Origin: Candidatus Accumulibacter phosphatis
GTDB lineage: Bacteria > Pseudomonadota > Gammaproteobacteria > Burkholderiales > Rhodocyclaceae
Assembly: GCF_012939955.1 (NCBI RefSeq)
Contig: NZ_SPMY01000068.1
Coordinates: 1 to 47,659, forward strand
DNA length: 47,659 bases
Direction of reading: 5' to 3'
How positions within the stretch are numbered: position 1 is the stretch's first letter; every line of letters starts with the position of its first letter. Shown piece after piece: positions 25,568-34,901 of the stretch. The position numbers were made by a program, and so were the translations under genes. The notes under the pieces were generated by a model that did no database searches, had not been told where the DNA came from, and worked only from the letters and a program-made list of their open reading frames with translations.

Positions 25568-26664
25568 GGCTCATTATGGATTCCAGGTTGGTGCGCAACG
25601 AAAGCGAGGCTAGAGGCGCACTAGACAACGCCCAAGGAATTCCGTATGCTCTCCTGGGAAGGAACACCTAGGAGAAAGGGGCATGTACACGACGCACACT
25701 GCCAGCACTGGGCTGGTTAAAATCCAGGACCTTATCAACGATGCCAAGTGCTTCGAAGTCGTTCGGGACCTGCGCTGGCCAGAGGGTGTTCGCTGTCCGC
25801 ATTGTGCGGACGAGCACGTTATCAAGTTTGGTCGCGATGAGACTCAGGAACATCGCCAGAGGTACCGCTGTAAGTCCTGTGAAAGGTACTTTGACGACTT
25901 AACCGACACGATCTTCGAAGGGCATCACCTACCCTTGCGCACTTGGATCTTGTGTTTGTATTTCATGGGGTTGAACCTGTCGAACACGCAAATCGGCAAG
26001 GAACTGGGCCTCAACAAGGACGACGTTCAGAAGATGGCGACCCAACTTCGAGAAGGGGTAGTCAGTCGCAAGCCCGCCCCAGAGCTCCAGGGAACCGTTG
26101 AGTGTGACGAGGTCTATGTGGTGGCGGGGCACAAGGGACATCCTTTGGCAGTAAAAAAAAACACCGTAAGGGCCGCAGAAACCGCCTGAAGGGGGCTCGC
26201 GGTCGCGGCACGCTTGCCAAGGAGAAGCCTCCGGTTTTCGGCATGATCCAGCGCGGCGGTCAAGTCGTCATCCGCATGCTCGAAAACGTCCGCCAAGTCA
26301 TGATACAACCGCTGATCCAGGCCACCATCGCGCCGGGCACCCTAGTGCTGACCGACGAGTATGACATCTACGGCCGCCTGCCTGAGTGGGGCTACAATCA
26401 CAAGACCGTCTGCCACAGCGCCCGCGAGTACGCCCGCGATGAAGACGGCGACGGCTTCCACGAGGTTCACGTCAACACCATCGAGGGCTTCTGGTCCTTG
26501 CTGCGCTCCTGGCTGCGGCCTCACCGCGGGATCTCCCAGGAAAGTCTTCCTCTCTACCTCGGCTTCTTCGAGTTCGTTCACAACGCCAAAAATCGCGGAA
26601 AGCGACTTCTCGAATCCCTCTTGGGGTTGCTCCTCAGCTAACAACCCGAAACCCATAATGAGCC
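25568..26664 (+). mobile_element. IS1595-family insertion sequence within istA
   Basis: The element has inverted ends GGCTCATTATGG (25568-25579 and 26653-26664) and is flanked by the 8-bp direct repeat TTGAGAAT (25560-25567 and 26665-26672), the duplication size typical of IS1595. Length is 1097 bp. Its single transposase gene needs a frame change. Confidence 0.9.
25683..26641 (+). CDS. IS1595-family transposase, two frames joined at an A9 run
   Basis: The first frame (25683-26189) has an N-terminal zinc ribbon (CPHC ... CKSC), the helical RTWILCLYFMGLNLSNTQIG segment and VECDEVYV with the first Asp. At nine A's (26153-26161) a -1 shift leads into the second frame, which continues GRRNRLKGARGRGTL and then LTDEYDIY (second Asp) and NTIEGFWSLLRSWLRPHRGI with the catalytic Glu. 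The halves together make a full-length transposase. The run could be a programmed slippage site, a disabling indel or an assembly error. Confidence 0.75.
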
Positions 26665-28180
26665 TTGAGAATTTGCTTAATCGTGCGATAGCTCGGCGTC
26701 CCAAAGTTCAGCGCGCGGCTACACGCCGCGTCGAGTCGACCGCGACCGAACTGATCGGCCAGTCGCAGCAATCCCTGAACGGCGCGCAGCTGGTCGAGCA
26801 CACGCTTGGTGAACAGGCTCTCGACGACCGCCCGGCAGGCCGGCCCGACTGCCGTGGCCTGGGTCAAGCACCACTGTGGATCGCGCATGAAGTACGCCTG
26901 GGCTTCGGGTGGCAGATGATCCTCAACGGTCGACCGCGTACCTGCTTTGAACAAGCGCGGATGGATCGCCACCAACTCGTGCTCATGGTAGATGCGCAAG
27001 GCATCCGGCGTGATCTCCAACCACAGTGTCTGGTGGATCAGGCGAAACGGCGCCGAGTAGTGGCAGTACGTATGCTGGACGTGGCAGTTGCCGTGCAGCT
27101 TGGCCTTGGCCCAGGTCGGGCACGTCGGCGCGACGGCGGGTAGCGGCTGCAGCAGCGCCTGCTCGGTTTCGTTGAAGCGCATGAGCGGCCGCTCGCGCGT
27201 ACTGCCGTGCAGGCGATTGCCCGCTTCGCTCTGAACCCATTCCTGCAATTGCGCATTCGCGTGCGCCAGGCCATGGAACTCGCGTAGCGGCATGAAGTTG
27301 CCCTTGACATATTTCACGCCCGACTCCACGCGACCCTTTTTGGCCGGGTCGGCGACCGGACAGGGGTCAATTACAAAGGCATAGCCGAGGGCGAGTTCGG
27401 CGTAGGCACGCTGCACCGTCGGCTCGTAGTAGCAGGCGCGCGTGATCGCGCACTTCGGGTTGTCGATCCGGACCTTGCGCGGGACGCCGTTGAACCACTC
27501 GAAGGCGTGCCGGTGGCAGGCGAGCCAGGTTTCGACGCTCTGGTTGCGCACCACTTCAGCATACTGGTGCCGGCTCCACGACAAAGTCATGACAAAGAAC
27601 CAGGTCTTGAATACCTCGCCGGAATGTCGGTCGGTGATCAGCGGTCCCGAACCGAAGTCGACCTGTGCCTGTTCGCCGACGGCAAAGTCGAGCATCACGG
27701 TGGCCACGGGGGTGGGGGCGGCTTCGCTGCGCAGGAAGCGATAGACGGCATGCACGCTGCCGCCGTAGCCGTACTGGCGGGCCAGTGCCTGGCGGATGCT
27801 GCTCACGGCAATGCCCTGACGATGCCACTCGATAACTTTCTCGCGAAAGGGCTCCACAGTGGACAGGTGGCTCGCGTTCTTGACCGCCCCGCCGCCCGCC
27901 GCCTGGTAGTAGCGCGCGATCGTCGCGTCATCCGGCAGCGGGCTCGTCGCCTCCAGCCAGTTCTGCGCGGCGGCGATCTCTCGCACGCGCGCGACCGTGT
28001 CGCGCCCGACCTGCTGCGCTCGGGCAACCGCCCGATTGCTCTCGCCAAGTCGCAGGCGTTGAATCATTTGTCGTATTTCGTACATTTCGAACTTCCTGTT
28101 AGCCATTGCGCCTGCCCCCGGCAAAATTGCCAGAGGTTACGCAATTGGAAGTCCGAAACCAGCTCTACTTGCCTTCTATG

Positions 28181-28281
28181 TGGCCTTATTGCGCCGCGAT
28201 TGCTCTGGCCTCATTGCGCCGCGAGTCCGGTGGCCTCATTACGCCGCCACCGAAATGGCCTTATAAAGGCGCGAATTAACA
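28181..28281. repeat. IS21 terminal repeats
   Basis: Three direct copies of TGGCC(T/A)TATTGCGCCGCGA type begin at 28181, 28206 and 28231, with a diverged fourth near 28255. They are the transposase-binding repeats normally seen at IS21 ends, and the outermost bases (ACA at 28279-28281, TGT when read inward) form the terminus. Confidence 0.7.
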
Positions 28282-28955
28282 GCAAGAGCGTTGCTTTGCG
28301 CCTCCTCGCGGAGCGTCTCGCGCGCTTGCCCGATATCACGGTGGGTGCGATCAATCACCCGCAGAGCAACCTCGCCGACTTCTATCGCGAGATGGGCGAC
28401 ATCTTTGCCGTTCCCTTGCGCCCGCATAACCGCTGGGGTGGCTTCAAGGCCTTGCGTGAGGTGTGGTTCGCGCATCTGGAGACAACGCGAAGACGCGCGG
28501 TGCTGTTGGTCGACGAGGCGCAGGAGATGAGTCCGCCGGTGCTCTGCGAGCTGCGGCTTCTGGCCAGTGCGCGTTTCGATTCGCAGCCGCTCTTGTGTGT
28601 CGTGCTGGCGGGCGATGCGCGCCTGATCGAGAAACTGCGACGCGAGGAGTTGATCCCACTGGGCTCGCGCATTCGCACCCGGCTCGCCACCGAACACGCC
28701 AGCCGAGAGGAGTTGCTCGCCTGCCTGACCCATCTGCTTGCCGGTGCCGGCAACGCCAGTTTGATGACTCCGATGCTGCAGCAGACGCTGTGCGATCACG
28801 CCGCCGGCAATTACCGCATTCTGACGACACTCGCCGCCGAACTGCTCGCCGCCGCGGCGCAGCGTGACCTTCCCCAACTCGACGAGAAGCTTTATCTGGA
28901 GGTCTTTGCCCAACCCGAGAGGCCGGCGCCACGGCGTGCGGTGGCGGGTCGCTGA
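28282..28955 (+). pseudogene. TnsC/ExeA-type AAA ATPase, N-terminally truncated
   Basis: The frame starts within the Walker A motif (KSVALRLLAERLAR) and continues with the Walker B and following VLLVDEAQEMSPPVLCEL, then the sensor region LGSRIRTRLATEHASREEL. It lacks the N-terminal domain and most of the P-loop, removed by the IS21 end. It is nearly identical to the intact ATPase at 34902-35747. Confidence 0.8.
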
Positions 28956-29357
28956 TTTCGAGACTGACGACGTCCTTCGGCACTTCGAATCCCTCGATGG
29001 CGCGCCGATCGCTCTATTCGTGGGTGTTGGTAAATCCCTCGAACTGCGGCCGGAAGGGGGTCACGGGGACCGTGGAATAAATGCGGCACGTTTCATCGCC
29101 GCGTTTATGCCGCGAAAGCCCCTTGACGCCCTGGAGGGCGCCAACGCTCAAGGCAGTTGTCGGGGATGGGGGTTACATCCCCGACGGCTGCCTCACGGCG
29201 AGTGCGCGGTCTGGGGCAGAGCCCCAGGATCTGGTCGTCTGCGCCGCTCTTGCCCGACCCTCGTCAATGATCGAGCAGCAATTGATGCGTGGCGCATATC
29301 CGCCGCAACCATCACCGTACGTGAACATCGGAACATCAGATCGGCTGACCGCACTCA
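28282..29357 (+). mobile_element. Partial TnsB/TnsC-like transposon copy
   Basis: This segment matches, in inverse orientation, 34497-35575 of the nearly complete transposon on the right, over about 1.08 kb with scattered differences. It begins inside the Walker A region of the ATPase gene at the IS21 end and runs to the transposon terminus TGACCGCACTCA (29346-29357). The 400 bp between the ATPase stop and the terminus hold no gene in either copy and probably contain transposase-binding sites. Confidence 0.75.
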
Positions 29358-29584
29358 CCGGTCCCGCTGCACGACGAAATCCGCATCGGGACGCTTCAAT
29401 CCATCATCCGCCAATCAGGCCTGCCCAAGTCTCTGTTCGAGCAAGGTTCAGCATTCAGGCTTGAAGCGAAAGCGATTTGTCTTCGTTTCTCCAGCGCCGA
29501 AAGGACACGGGGCAAGCCATCGAACTATTACGGGGGTGGCGGGCACCGTGGATCGGTCAAGAAGACGTGGTCTGTCCCCGATTG

Positions 29585-29798
29585 ACTCGCCGACTTGTTC
29601 TTCGACCAAGATGAATGGCAGGCCGCCTATCTCCTCAACAAGAAGAAGCCTCCGGCTGACCCACCAACTCTCAGCCAGATCCTACGATTGGTGGCCATGC
29701 TCGGCGGCTTCCTGGCGCGCAAAGGTGACGGCGAGCCGGGCGTCAAAACCATCTGGATCGGGTTGCAGCGCGTCATGGACTGCGTCGTCGGCCTTTAG
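29585..29798 (+). pseudogene. IS4-type transposase C-terminal remnant
   Basis: The frame LFFDQDEWQAAYLLNKKKPP, TLSQILRLVAMLGGFLARKG and DGEPGVKTIWIGLQRVMD is the conserved C-terminal end of a group of IS4-family (Tn5-like) transposases. The DDE core upstream is missing and stop codons interrupt both sides. The interval 29358-29584 holds nothing else that I can identify. Confidence 0.65.
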
Positions 29799-29841
29799 TT
29801 CATCCGTGAGGCGGCTTCGGGGTGAGTTGTGTATAAGGATA

Positions 29842-30895
29842 CCTGATTAGCAATGAACCTCAGCCATGCGTGCTCCCAGAGCCTGAAGGCAGGATATACT
29901 GTACGCACGTACAGTTACTGCCCAGAGGAGAGCACCATGCCGATGAATCGAATTCAGTTCCAGCCAGGCCTGTCGATGCCAGAATTTTTTGTACAGTATG
30001 GTTCCGAGTCCCGGTGCGAAGCGGCTCTTGAGAGGGCTCGCTGGCCAGAGGGCTTTCGCTGTCCTTGCTGCGGTACGTCGGCGCATTGTGTTCTGCGCGG
30101 TGCGAACCGCAAGATGTTCCAGTGCAACGCCTGCCGTCATCAAACCTGGCTGATTGCCGGTACCATTTTCCAGGGTACAAAGCTTGGGCTGACGATCTGG
30201 TTCCTTGCCATCTACCTGATTAGCCAGGCCAAGACCGGATTGTCGGCGCTCGCGCTCAAACGACACCTGGGCGTGAGTTATCCAACGGCGTGGCTCATTC
30301 ATCACAAACTGATGCACGCCATGGCTGCACGCGAAGAGCGCTATGTTCTCAGCGGCCAGGTCCAGGTCGATGATGCCTACCTCGGCGGCGAGCGTAGCGG
30401 CGGGAAAGCCGGGCGCGGCTGCGAGAACAAAGTCCCTTTCGTGGCCGCCGTCTCGCTCAGCGATGAGGGCCATCCTTTGCGCGTCAAGCTCTCGCCAGTG
30501 CCCGGTTTCACCCTCAAGGCGATTGCCGTGTGGGCCAGCACGAACTTGGCCGTGGGCAGCACCGTATGTTCCGATGGCCTGGCCTGTTTCAGCGCGGTCA
30601 CCGAGGCCGGGTGTGTGCATCAGCCCACCGTCGTCGCGGGACGAAAGCCAAAAGAATTGCCCGAGTTCCAGTGGGTCAACACCGTCCTCGGCAATCTCAA
30701 GACCAGTTTGACCGGCAGCTACCATGCATTCGCCTTCCGAAAGTATGCCGCCCGCTACTTGGCCGCATTTGCCTACCGCTTCAACCGCCGATTCGACCTC
30801 AGGACGCTGCACGAGCGCTTGCTTGTCGCCGCAGCTCGCTGTGGCGCGCAGCCCGAGGGTACGATTCGGATGGCTGAGGTTCATTGCTAATCAGG
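29842..30895 (+). mobile_element. Intact IS1595-family insertion sequence
   Basis: Perfect 26-bp inverted ends begin CCTGATTAGCAATGAACCTC (29842-29867 and, inverted, 30870-30895). An 8-bp direct repeat TAAGGATA flanks them (29834-29841 and 30896-30903). Length is 1054 bp. It is a different member of the family from the element in istA. Confidence 0.92.
29937..30890 (+). CDS. IS1595-family transposase (ISPna2-type)
   Basis: This 317-residue protein starts MPMNRIQFQPGLSMPEF, with GAGGAG about 7 nt upstream. It carries the zinc ribbon (CPCC ... CNAC), the LTIWFLAIYLISQAKTGLSA segment and an ISXO2-like DDE core: VQVDDAYLGGERSGGKAGRG with the first Asp, VCSDGLACF with the second, and FQWVNTVLGNLKTSLTGSYH in place of the final motif, where Asn replaces the Glu as known for part of this family. 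The gene is complete and the last codons lie inside the right terminal repeat. Confidence 0.9.
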   Translation: MPMNRIQFQPGLSMPEFFVQYGSESRCEAALERARWPEGFRCPCCGTSAHCVLRGANRKMFQCNACRHQTWLIAGTIFQGTKLGLTIWFLAIYLISQAKTGLSALALKRHLGVSYPTAWLIHHKLMHAMAAREERYVLSGQVQVDDAYLGGERSGGKAGRGCENKVPFVAAVSLSDEGHPLRVKLSPVPGFTLKAIAVWASTNLAVGSTVCSDGLACFSAVTEAGCVHQPTVVAGRKPKELPEFQWVNTVLGNLKTSLTGSYHAFAFRKYAARYLAAFAYRFNRRFDLRTLHERLLVAAARCGAQPEGTIRMAEVHC

Positions 30896-30942
30896 TAAGG
30901 ATATGCATTAGCACTTGCTAATAGTGCACCAACGCCATCGAC

Positions 30943-32469
30943 CTATCTCGTTATAAATACTTTCCTCTGGGCTTCCGGAACGCTATCAATCGTGAGCTTT
31001 CGCGTCCCGAGTGTTGCCTCCATAATAATCAAATCTGTTCTTGCCGGCAGGCTAGGAGAGCAAAGTGGATCGCGACCCGCCACATAGCCTGTCAAGTCAG
31101 CGGACACGGAAAGTCCAGCCGGGATTGCTATTACGCGATTGCTCGAAAACCGAAGTCTGGGTGGGTCACAGGTGTAAACCTGTCGTAGAACAGTAACCGT
31201 AACATCTTGAGAAGCCGTTATCGGAGAAAGCGCTGCTGCATCAACTAGTTCCACGTAAAACGGGCCACCGGCTACATTATGTGACCCATACGGTTTGAAA
31301 TGGACAGTTGGCAGGACCCCAAAGTTGGCTTTGCACAACGTTAGGCTAGAGAACGTTACTCGAACTGGATTCGTTGTTCCTTGCGCGGCGCAGTCCTCGC
31401 TCCACCCAAGAAACTCGAAACCTGGATCCGCCTTCGCTTCCAAAGTAATAAGCGTTCCGCTTCTTACAACCAACGAGCAATCGACCCCGCAACTCTTGTT
31501 TATATCCATCGCGGGAGGATCCGAGACAACTATCGTTCCGCTTCCAATAGCGCCCTTCTGAAGAAAAAGAATGTAGCACGACTGCCCCATTAGTTTGCAT
31601 TTTCTAACCGTTGCATCCATATCAGTGCCAACGTCCGAGAGGATGTGCTCGACGTATTCGGCGGACGACTCACGAGCAAGGAGAAGTGCCTCAACAAAAT
31701 GCGCTCTTTCATCCGTATCTTTGTTGATTCCGCCTGCATCTGTTAGCAAGTGACCGTCCTTGTCAAAATCGCCTGGGCATTTAGTCGGATCATTGCATTT
31801 ATCTCCATTGCCGTGACCGCACTTGTGCACCCCAGTCCCAAGAGCAATAACCAAATCATAATCTTTCCAACCCAGCAAATTACTGGAAGTCCAGTAGTCA
31901 CTAGTCAATGCTCGTCCGCTGAGTACTCCGAAACGGTCGCAAACATGGGTAAAGAGATCGGCGTGTGGGATGCTAATACCACGCTGCCCCAACGGGGCCG
32001 TCCCCGTGTGCCCGACTTCTACCCATGTCGAGTGAGCATAAAAATCCTGCAAAGTATGGAGGGCCCTCCCAAGCAAATGCCGCGCCTCATCGCCATCGTC
32101 TTTAGCAAGTATAAGCTTGCGAACGATTTCATCGCGCTCGCTGACCAATAGGCTCTGTCCACCGCCAAACGACTCTTCGTCGAAATGGCGACTTGGGAAA
32201 ACCGCATAGACCGAATCTGTGGAAACGTTCGCGTCAGCAATTTGTGTTATCGCCGCGGGTGTGAACATCACCACTTGTCCACTGGAGAGATGCAGAGGCA
32301 TCACCCCGGTAAGGCCCGCCCTTGTAATTAGCTCGTGATTTGGGGTGCCCGGCAAGCCAAACAATTTTTTCACCCCGAAGGCTGATGCTTCACCGGGTGC
32401 CAAGCACACGTGTATGAGAAAAGCACACGCAACAATTCTCAAGGGAGACAGCACATTGACGAGATTCAT
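30943..32469 (-). CDS. Exported Het-C-like protein with InlB-type B-repeat
   Basis: This 508-residue protein begins with a signal peptide (MNLVNVLSPLRIVACAFLIH, cleavage near ASA) and GGAG 7 nt before the ATG. Its central part has the Het-C/VWA7-type motif LGRALHTLQDFYAHSTWVE with paired His residues, preceded by an acidic helix (EARHLL), which resembles a metal-binding alpha-helical phospholipase-like fold. An Asp-rich loop (DFDKDG) may bind calcium. Around residues 315-390 is a divergent B-repeat (SGTLITLEAKADPGFEFLGW ... CKANF). The C-terminal 110 residues are unrecognised. Substrate is unknown. It probably forms an operon with the gene at 32474-33535, whose stop lies 4 nt upstream. The region is less GC-rich than its surroundings. 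Confidence 0.7.
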   Translation of the reverse strand: MNLVNVLSPLRIVACAFLIHVCLAPGEASAFGVKKLFGLPGTPNHELITRAGLTGVMPLHLSSGQVVMFTPAAITQIADANVSTDSVYAVFPSRHFDEESFGGGQSLLVSERDEIVRKLILAKDDGDEARHLLGRALHTLQDFYAHSTWVEVGHTGTAPLGQRGISIPHADLFTHVCDRFGVLSGRALTSDYWTSSNLLGWKDYDLVIALGTGVHKCGHGNGDKCNDPTKCPGDFDKDGHLLTDAGGINKDTDERAHFVEALLLARESSAEYVEHILSDVGTDMDATVRKCKLMGQSCYILFLQKGAIGSGTIVVSDPPAMDINKSCGVDCSLVVRSGTLITLEAKADPGFEFLGWSEDCAAQGTTNPVRVTFSSLTLCKANFGVLPTVHFKPYGSHNVAGGPFYVELVDAAALSPITASQDVTVTVLRQVYTCDPPRLRFSSNRVIAIPAGLSVSADLTGYVAGRDPLCSPSLPARTDLIIMEATLGTRKLTIDSVPEAQRKVFITR

Positions 32470-32473
32470 CAGT

Positions 32474-33535
32474 CTACTCCACTTCAATGTCTAATGCAGA
32501 TGACACGCTCGGCGTGGCTTCCGTCGTTGCTGTGGCTTCGGCCACCAGGGTGTAACGGGAAAATGCATCACCTGTTGGGGGGGCGGTAATAGAGGTCGGG
32601 ATGCCTACCGTCGCTCCGGATGCCAGGTTAACGGTCCATGGCCCAGTGGCGCCGCGAAAACCGGGCGGCAGCTGCAGCCGCACGGTGTACCCACTAGGCG
32701 TGGCGCCGAAGGATGCCAGCCGCAAGATCACTGGTATTGTTTGGCTCTTGGACAAAATTGCTGTGGACGGCTCAATCCGCAGCGTGGTTGGAGTCGGTGT
32801 ATATAGTGTCGACAACCAAGCGAAGATGCTGGCGCTCTGCCCAACCGCAGAAACCTCAATCTTGAATGGCTGGTTCGGCACTTCCACTTTCGCAAAATAG
32901 CGCGGAGATGTTGAAGGAGCATCAGAGTTCTGGCTCAACGGACCGCTGGCGAGCGGCAGACCATGCGAGTCCAGAAGGCGATAAGTAGCGCCTGAAACAG
33001 CCGGTCCGTAGATGTCCACAGCCACTGGCATCGCCTGTCCAGCCTGTGGGTCCGCACCTTGAATTGGCAACAGGACTTCATGCCCCGGACGCCCCCCTTG
33101 CTCCAGAAACGCGACTTTGCCGACACTCAGGCCGGACGCGCCCGAATCCTTGCTGACCATCGTTCCAGAGAAGGAAAAGTCCAAAGCTGCGCGATCGAAC
33201 GGAACGAGGCGATCCTGGCGAATTGTGAAGGTGTCGGGCGCGAGCACTACTTTGCCGGCATCGAGATCGCCCAGGTTGATCGAGCCTTTTACTACCTGAG
33301 TTGCTGGGTTCCTGCTTGTGGCAACAAATGTTGCGCTGCGGTACGAATTGCTATCCACTCTTACTAGGGGGCGATAGGTATAATCAAAAGTGGTTCGTCC
33401 AGACCGAACACTCGATACCAGCGTGTAGCTTTCGACAAATGGCGCGGCCGAGGCCGTCGGGCTCGCAGCACTTAGTCCAAGCAGTATCCAAGGGAAGCTG
33501 AGAAACGCCTTGATCGTGGAGGAAAGCTTTTTCAT
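32474..33535 (-). CDS. Exported beta-rich protein of unknown function
   Basis: This 353-residue protein starts MKKLSSTIKAFLSFPWILLG with a clear signal peptide ending at ASA-APF. The rest is predicted to be mostly strands, with two parts: about 30-190, and an Ig-like C-terminal half (TPTTLRIEPSTAILSKSQTI, YTVRLQLPPGFRG). No sorting signal, lipobox or catalytic motif was seen. The frame is open 9 codons further upstream from a TTG, but the ATG gives the proper signal peptide. It precedes the Het-C-like gene on the same strand and may work with it; family not recognised. Confidence 0.65.
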   Translation of the reverse strand: MKKLSSTIKAFLSFPWILLGLSAASPTASAAPFVESYTLVSSVRSGRTTFDYTYRPLVRVDSNSYRSATFVATSRNPATQVVKGSINLGDLDAGKVVLAPDTFTIRQDRLVPFDRAALDFSFSGTMVSKDSGASGLSVGKVAFLEQGGRPGHEVLLPIQGADPQAGQAMPVAVDIYGPAVSGATYRLLDSHGLPLASGPLSQNSDAPSTSPRYFAKVEVPNQPFKIEVSAVGQSASIFAWLSTLYTPTPTTLRIEPSTAILSKSQTIPVILRLASFGATPSGYTVRLQLPPGFRGATGPWTVNLASGATVGIPTSITAPPTGDAFSRYTLVAEATATTEATPSVSSALDIEVE

Positions 33536-33558
33536 GATGGTTTTCTCATAGCAGCAAG

Positions 33559-34102
33559 TCAAGGGTTAGATAACCCGCGATTCCGCGATAACTGCAACAG
33601 GACCGCAAAGCCAAGCACGGCAAGAGGTATCGTCCCGGGTTCCGACACACTGAGCGACGGCAAAAAAAACTGTCGTGGTACCTGAGTCCATGGCGGTGAA
33701 GGTGACAGGATCGACGACCTCAAAGAATTGCGACCCCGGCGCCCCACTACCGAGCCACGTAAACTGAACGGAGAATGGCGCGAGGGTCTGCCCAGGCAGG
33801 ATGGCAGCCGAAAGCGTCAGGGAATCAAGGAATCCATCCGCAGGTACGCTTGGATCAGGCTGCACTACAACATTGCCCCAGTTCAACGGCTGACCAACAG
33901 ACAACAGGTCGGAGTAGAGGTCTAAGGAGAAATAAATGGTGACTTCCTCGATGGGGGAAAGCAGCGTGTTATTGGTCACTGAGTAATCATATTGCCATGC
34001 CCCTGCTCCAAGACTAGTAGTCTCATAGGTAACAACTGTCGCATTAACGTCCCAAGCAAGTACTGCTGCAAGACTGCAACCGAGAAGTTTCTTGGCAATC
34101 AT
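33559..34102 (-). pseudogene. PEP-CTERM exported protein, frame broken at a homopolymer
   Basis: The first frame starts MIAKKLLGCSLAAVLAWDVN, a signal peptide, followed by a beta-rich domain (WQYDYSVTNNTLLSPIEEVT, LAPFSVQFTWLGSG, FEVVDPVTFTAMDSG). At eight A's (33662-33669, plus strand) the frame must change to reach SLSVSEPGTIPLAVLGFAVL and a basic end LQLSRNRG, which is a PEP-CTERM sorting signal for exosortase: motif, transmembrane helix, Arg-rich tail. Without the shift the protein loses its anchor. The break may be real or a homopolymer length error. Confidence 0.7.
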
Positions 34103-34273
34103 TTTGATTTCTCCGGACTTTGCTAGAATATGCTTCAATACGTACTACAATGACATTTCTTCACGTGTGCTTTGACGTTTCTGCCATTTAGGAGCTGAGG
34201 ACTAACTGAAAAAGTTGGCTTGATTAGTCTAGTCTCAGGGAAGAAGACAGGAGATGCTCGTCCTACGTGGACA

Positions 34274-34490
34274 CTAAACCAGAGTTTTCCGCCGCCGTGC
34301 TACAGGAAGCCCGACCATGCCAAGCAAGGTCAGCAGGAGAGTTGCCGGCTCCGGAAGCTCCGCGCCGTTCAACGCGACCCGCAGGATCCGCCCGCTACCG
34401 CCAAATTGGTCGACCACGTACAGCGCCCCCGTCGTCAAACGTGACGCCGCGCAGATCATGAAAGGCGGAATCCGTTAGTGTGTCGAGAAG
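34274..34490 (-). pseudogene. C-terminal fragment of a split PEP-CTERM protein
   Basis: The fragment ends LNGAELPEPATLLLTLLGMV then a basic GLPVARRRKTLV, a PEP-CTERM signal. Read from the transposon end and with the target duplication removed, the bases continue the reading of the gene at 41421-42212: DPAGG then LLDTLTDSAFHDLRGVTFDD, after which a run of five C's (34426-34430, plus strand) shifts the frame before ALYVVDQFGGSGRILRVALN. The gene is thus broken twice, by the transposon and by this homopolymer. Confidence 0.75.
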
Positions 34491-34901
34491 ACCACCTGAG
34501 TGCGGTCAGCCGATTTGATGTTCCGATGTTCACGTACGGTGATGGCTGCGACAGATATGCATCACGCATCAAGTGCTGCCCGATCATTGACGCGAGTCGG
34601 GCAAGAGCGGCGCAGACGGCGAAACCCTGGGGCTCTGCCCCAGACCCCGCACTCGCCGTGAGGCAGCCGTCGGGGATGTAAAACCCCCATCCCCGACAAC
34701 TGCCTTGAGCGTCGGCGCCCTCCAGGGCGTCAAGGGGCTTTCGCGGCATAAACGCGGCGATGAAACATGCCGCATTTATTCCACGGTCCCCGTGACCCCC
34801 TTCCGAGCGCGGTTCGAGGGATTTGCCAACATCTCAAGAAGCCATCGATTGGCGCACCAGCGCGGGATTCGAAGCAGCGAAGGACATCGTCAGCCTCGAA
34901 A

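Larger units (their letters stand above)
25455..28106 (-). pseudogene. istA: istA transposase gene of IS21, split by an IS1595 insertion
   Basis: The 5' part (26665-28106) encodes MANRKFEMYEIRQMIQRLRL, an HTH, and the DDE core with QAQVDFGSG (first Asp) and VRIDNPKCAIT (second Asp), then DPAKKGRVESGVKYVKGN with the Glu. It breaks after YRTIKQILK. The 3' part (25455-25567) resumes at ILKTGLDQQPELIDAPTLEA and ends SSDLLH. Between them lies the IS1595 element with 8-bp duplications. As it stands the first part would end in nine foreign residues. The catalytic core is complete, so only the C-terminal end is lost. Confidence 0.85.
24763..28281 (-). mobile_element. IS21-family element, left end lost, interrupted by an IS1595-family element
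   Basis: istA and istB run on the minus strand. The outer end next to istA is preserved: reading inward it starts TGTTAATTCGCGCCTTTATA and then carries several direct repeats of TGGCCTTATTGCGCCGCGA type, as usual for IS21. The other end is missing, since istB lacks its tail and ends at a hairpin. At 28281 the element abuts an AAA ATPase gene fragment, so it inserted into, or took part in truncating, a TnsC-like transposon gene. Confidence 0.75.

Noticed and set aside
28181-28260. Short direct repeats as a CRISPR array
   Set aside because: The repeats are about 19 bp with spacers of only a few bases, lie at the end of an IS21 element and match its usual terminal repeats.
29358-34496. Composite transposon carrying the exported-protein genes
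   Set aside because: The two transposon copies face each other with their outer ends inwards and the left one is truncated, and the right one has its own target duplication, so the segment between was not moved as cargo.
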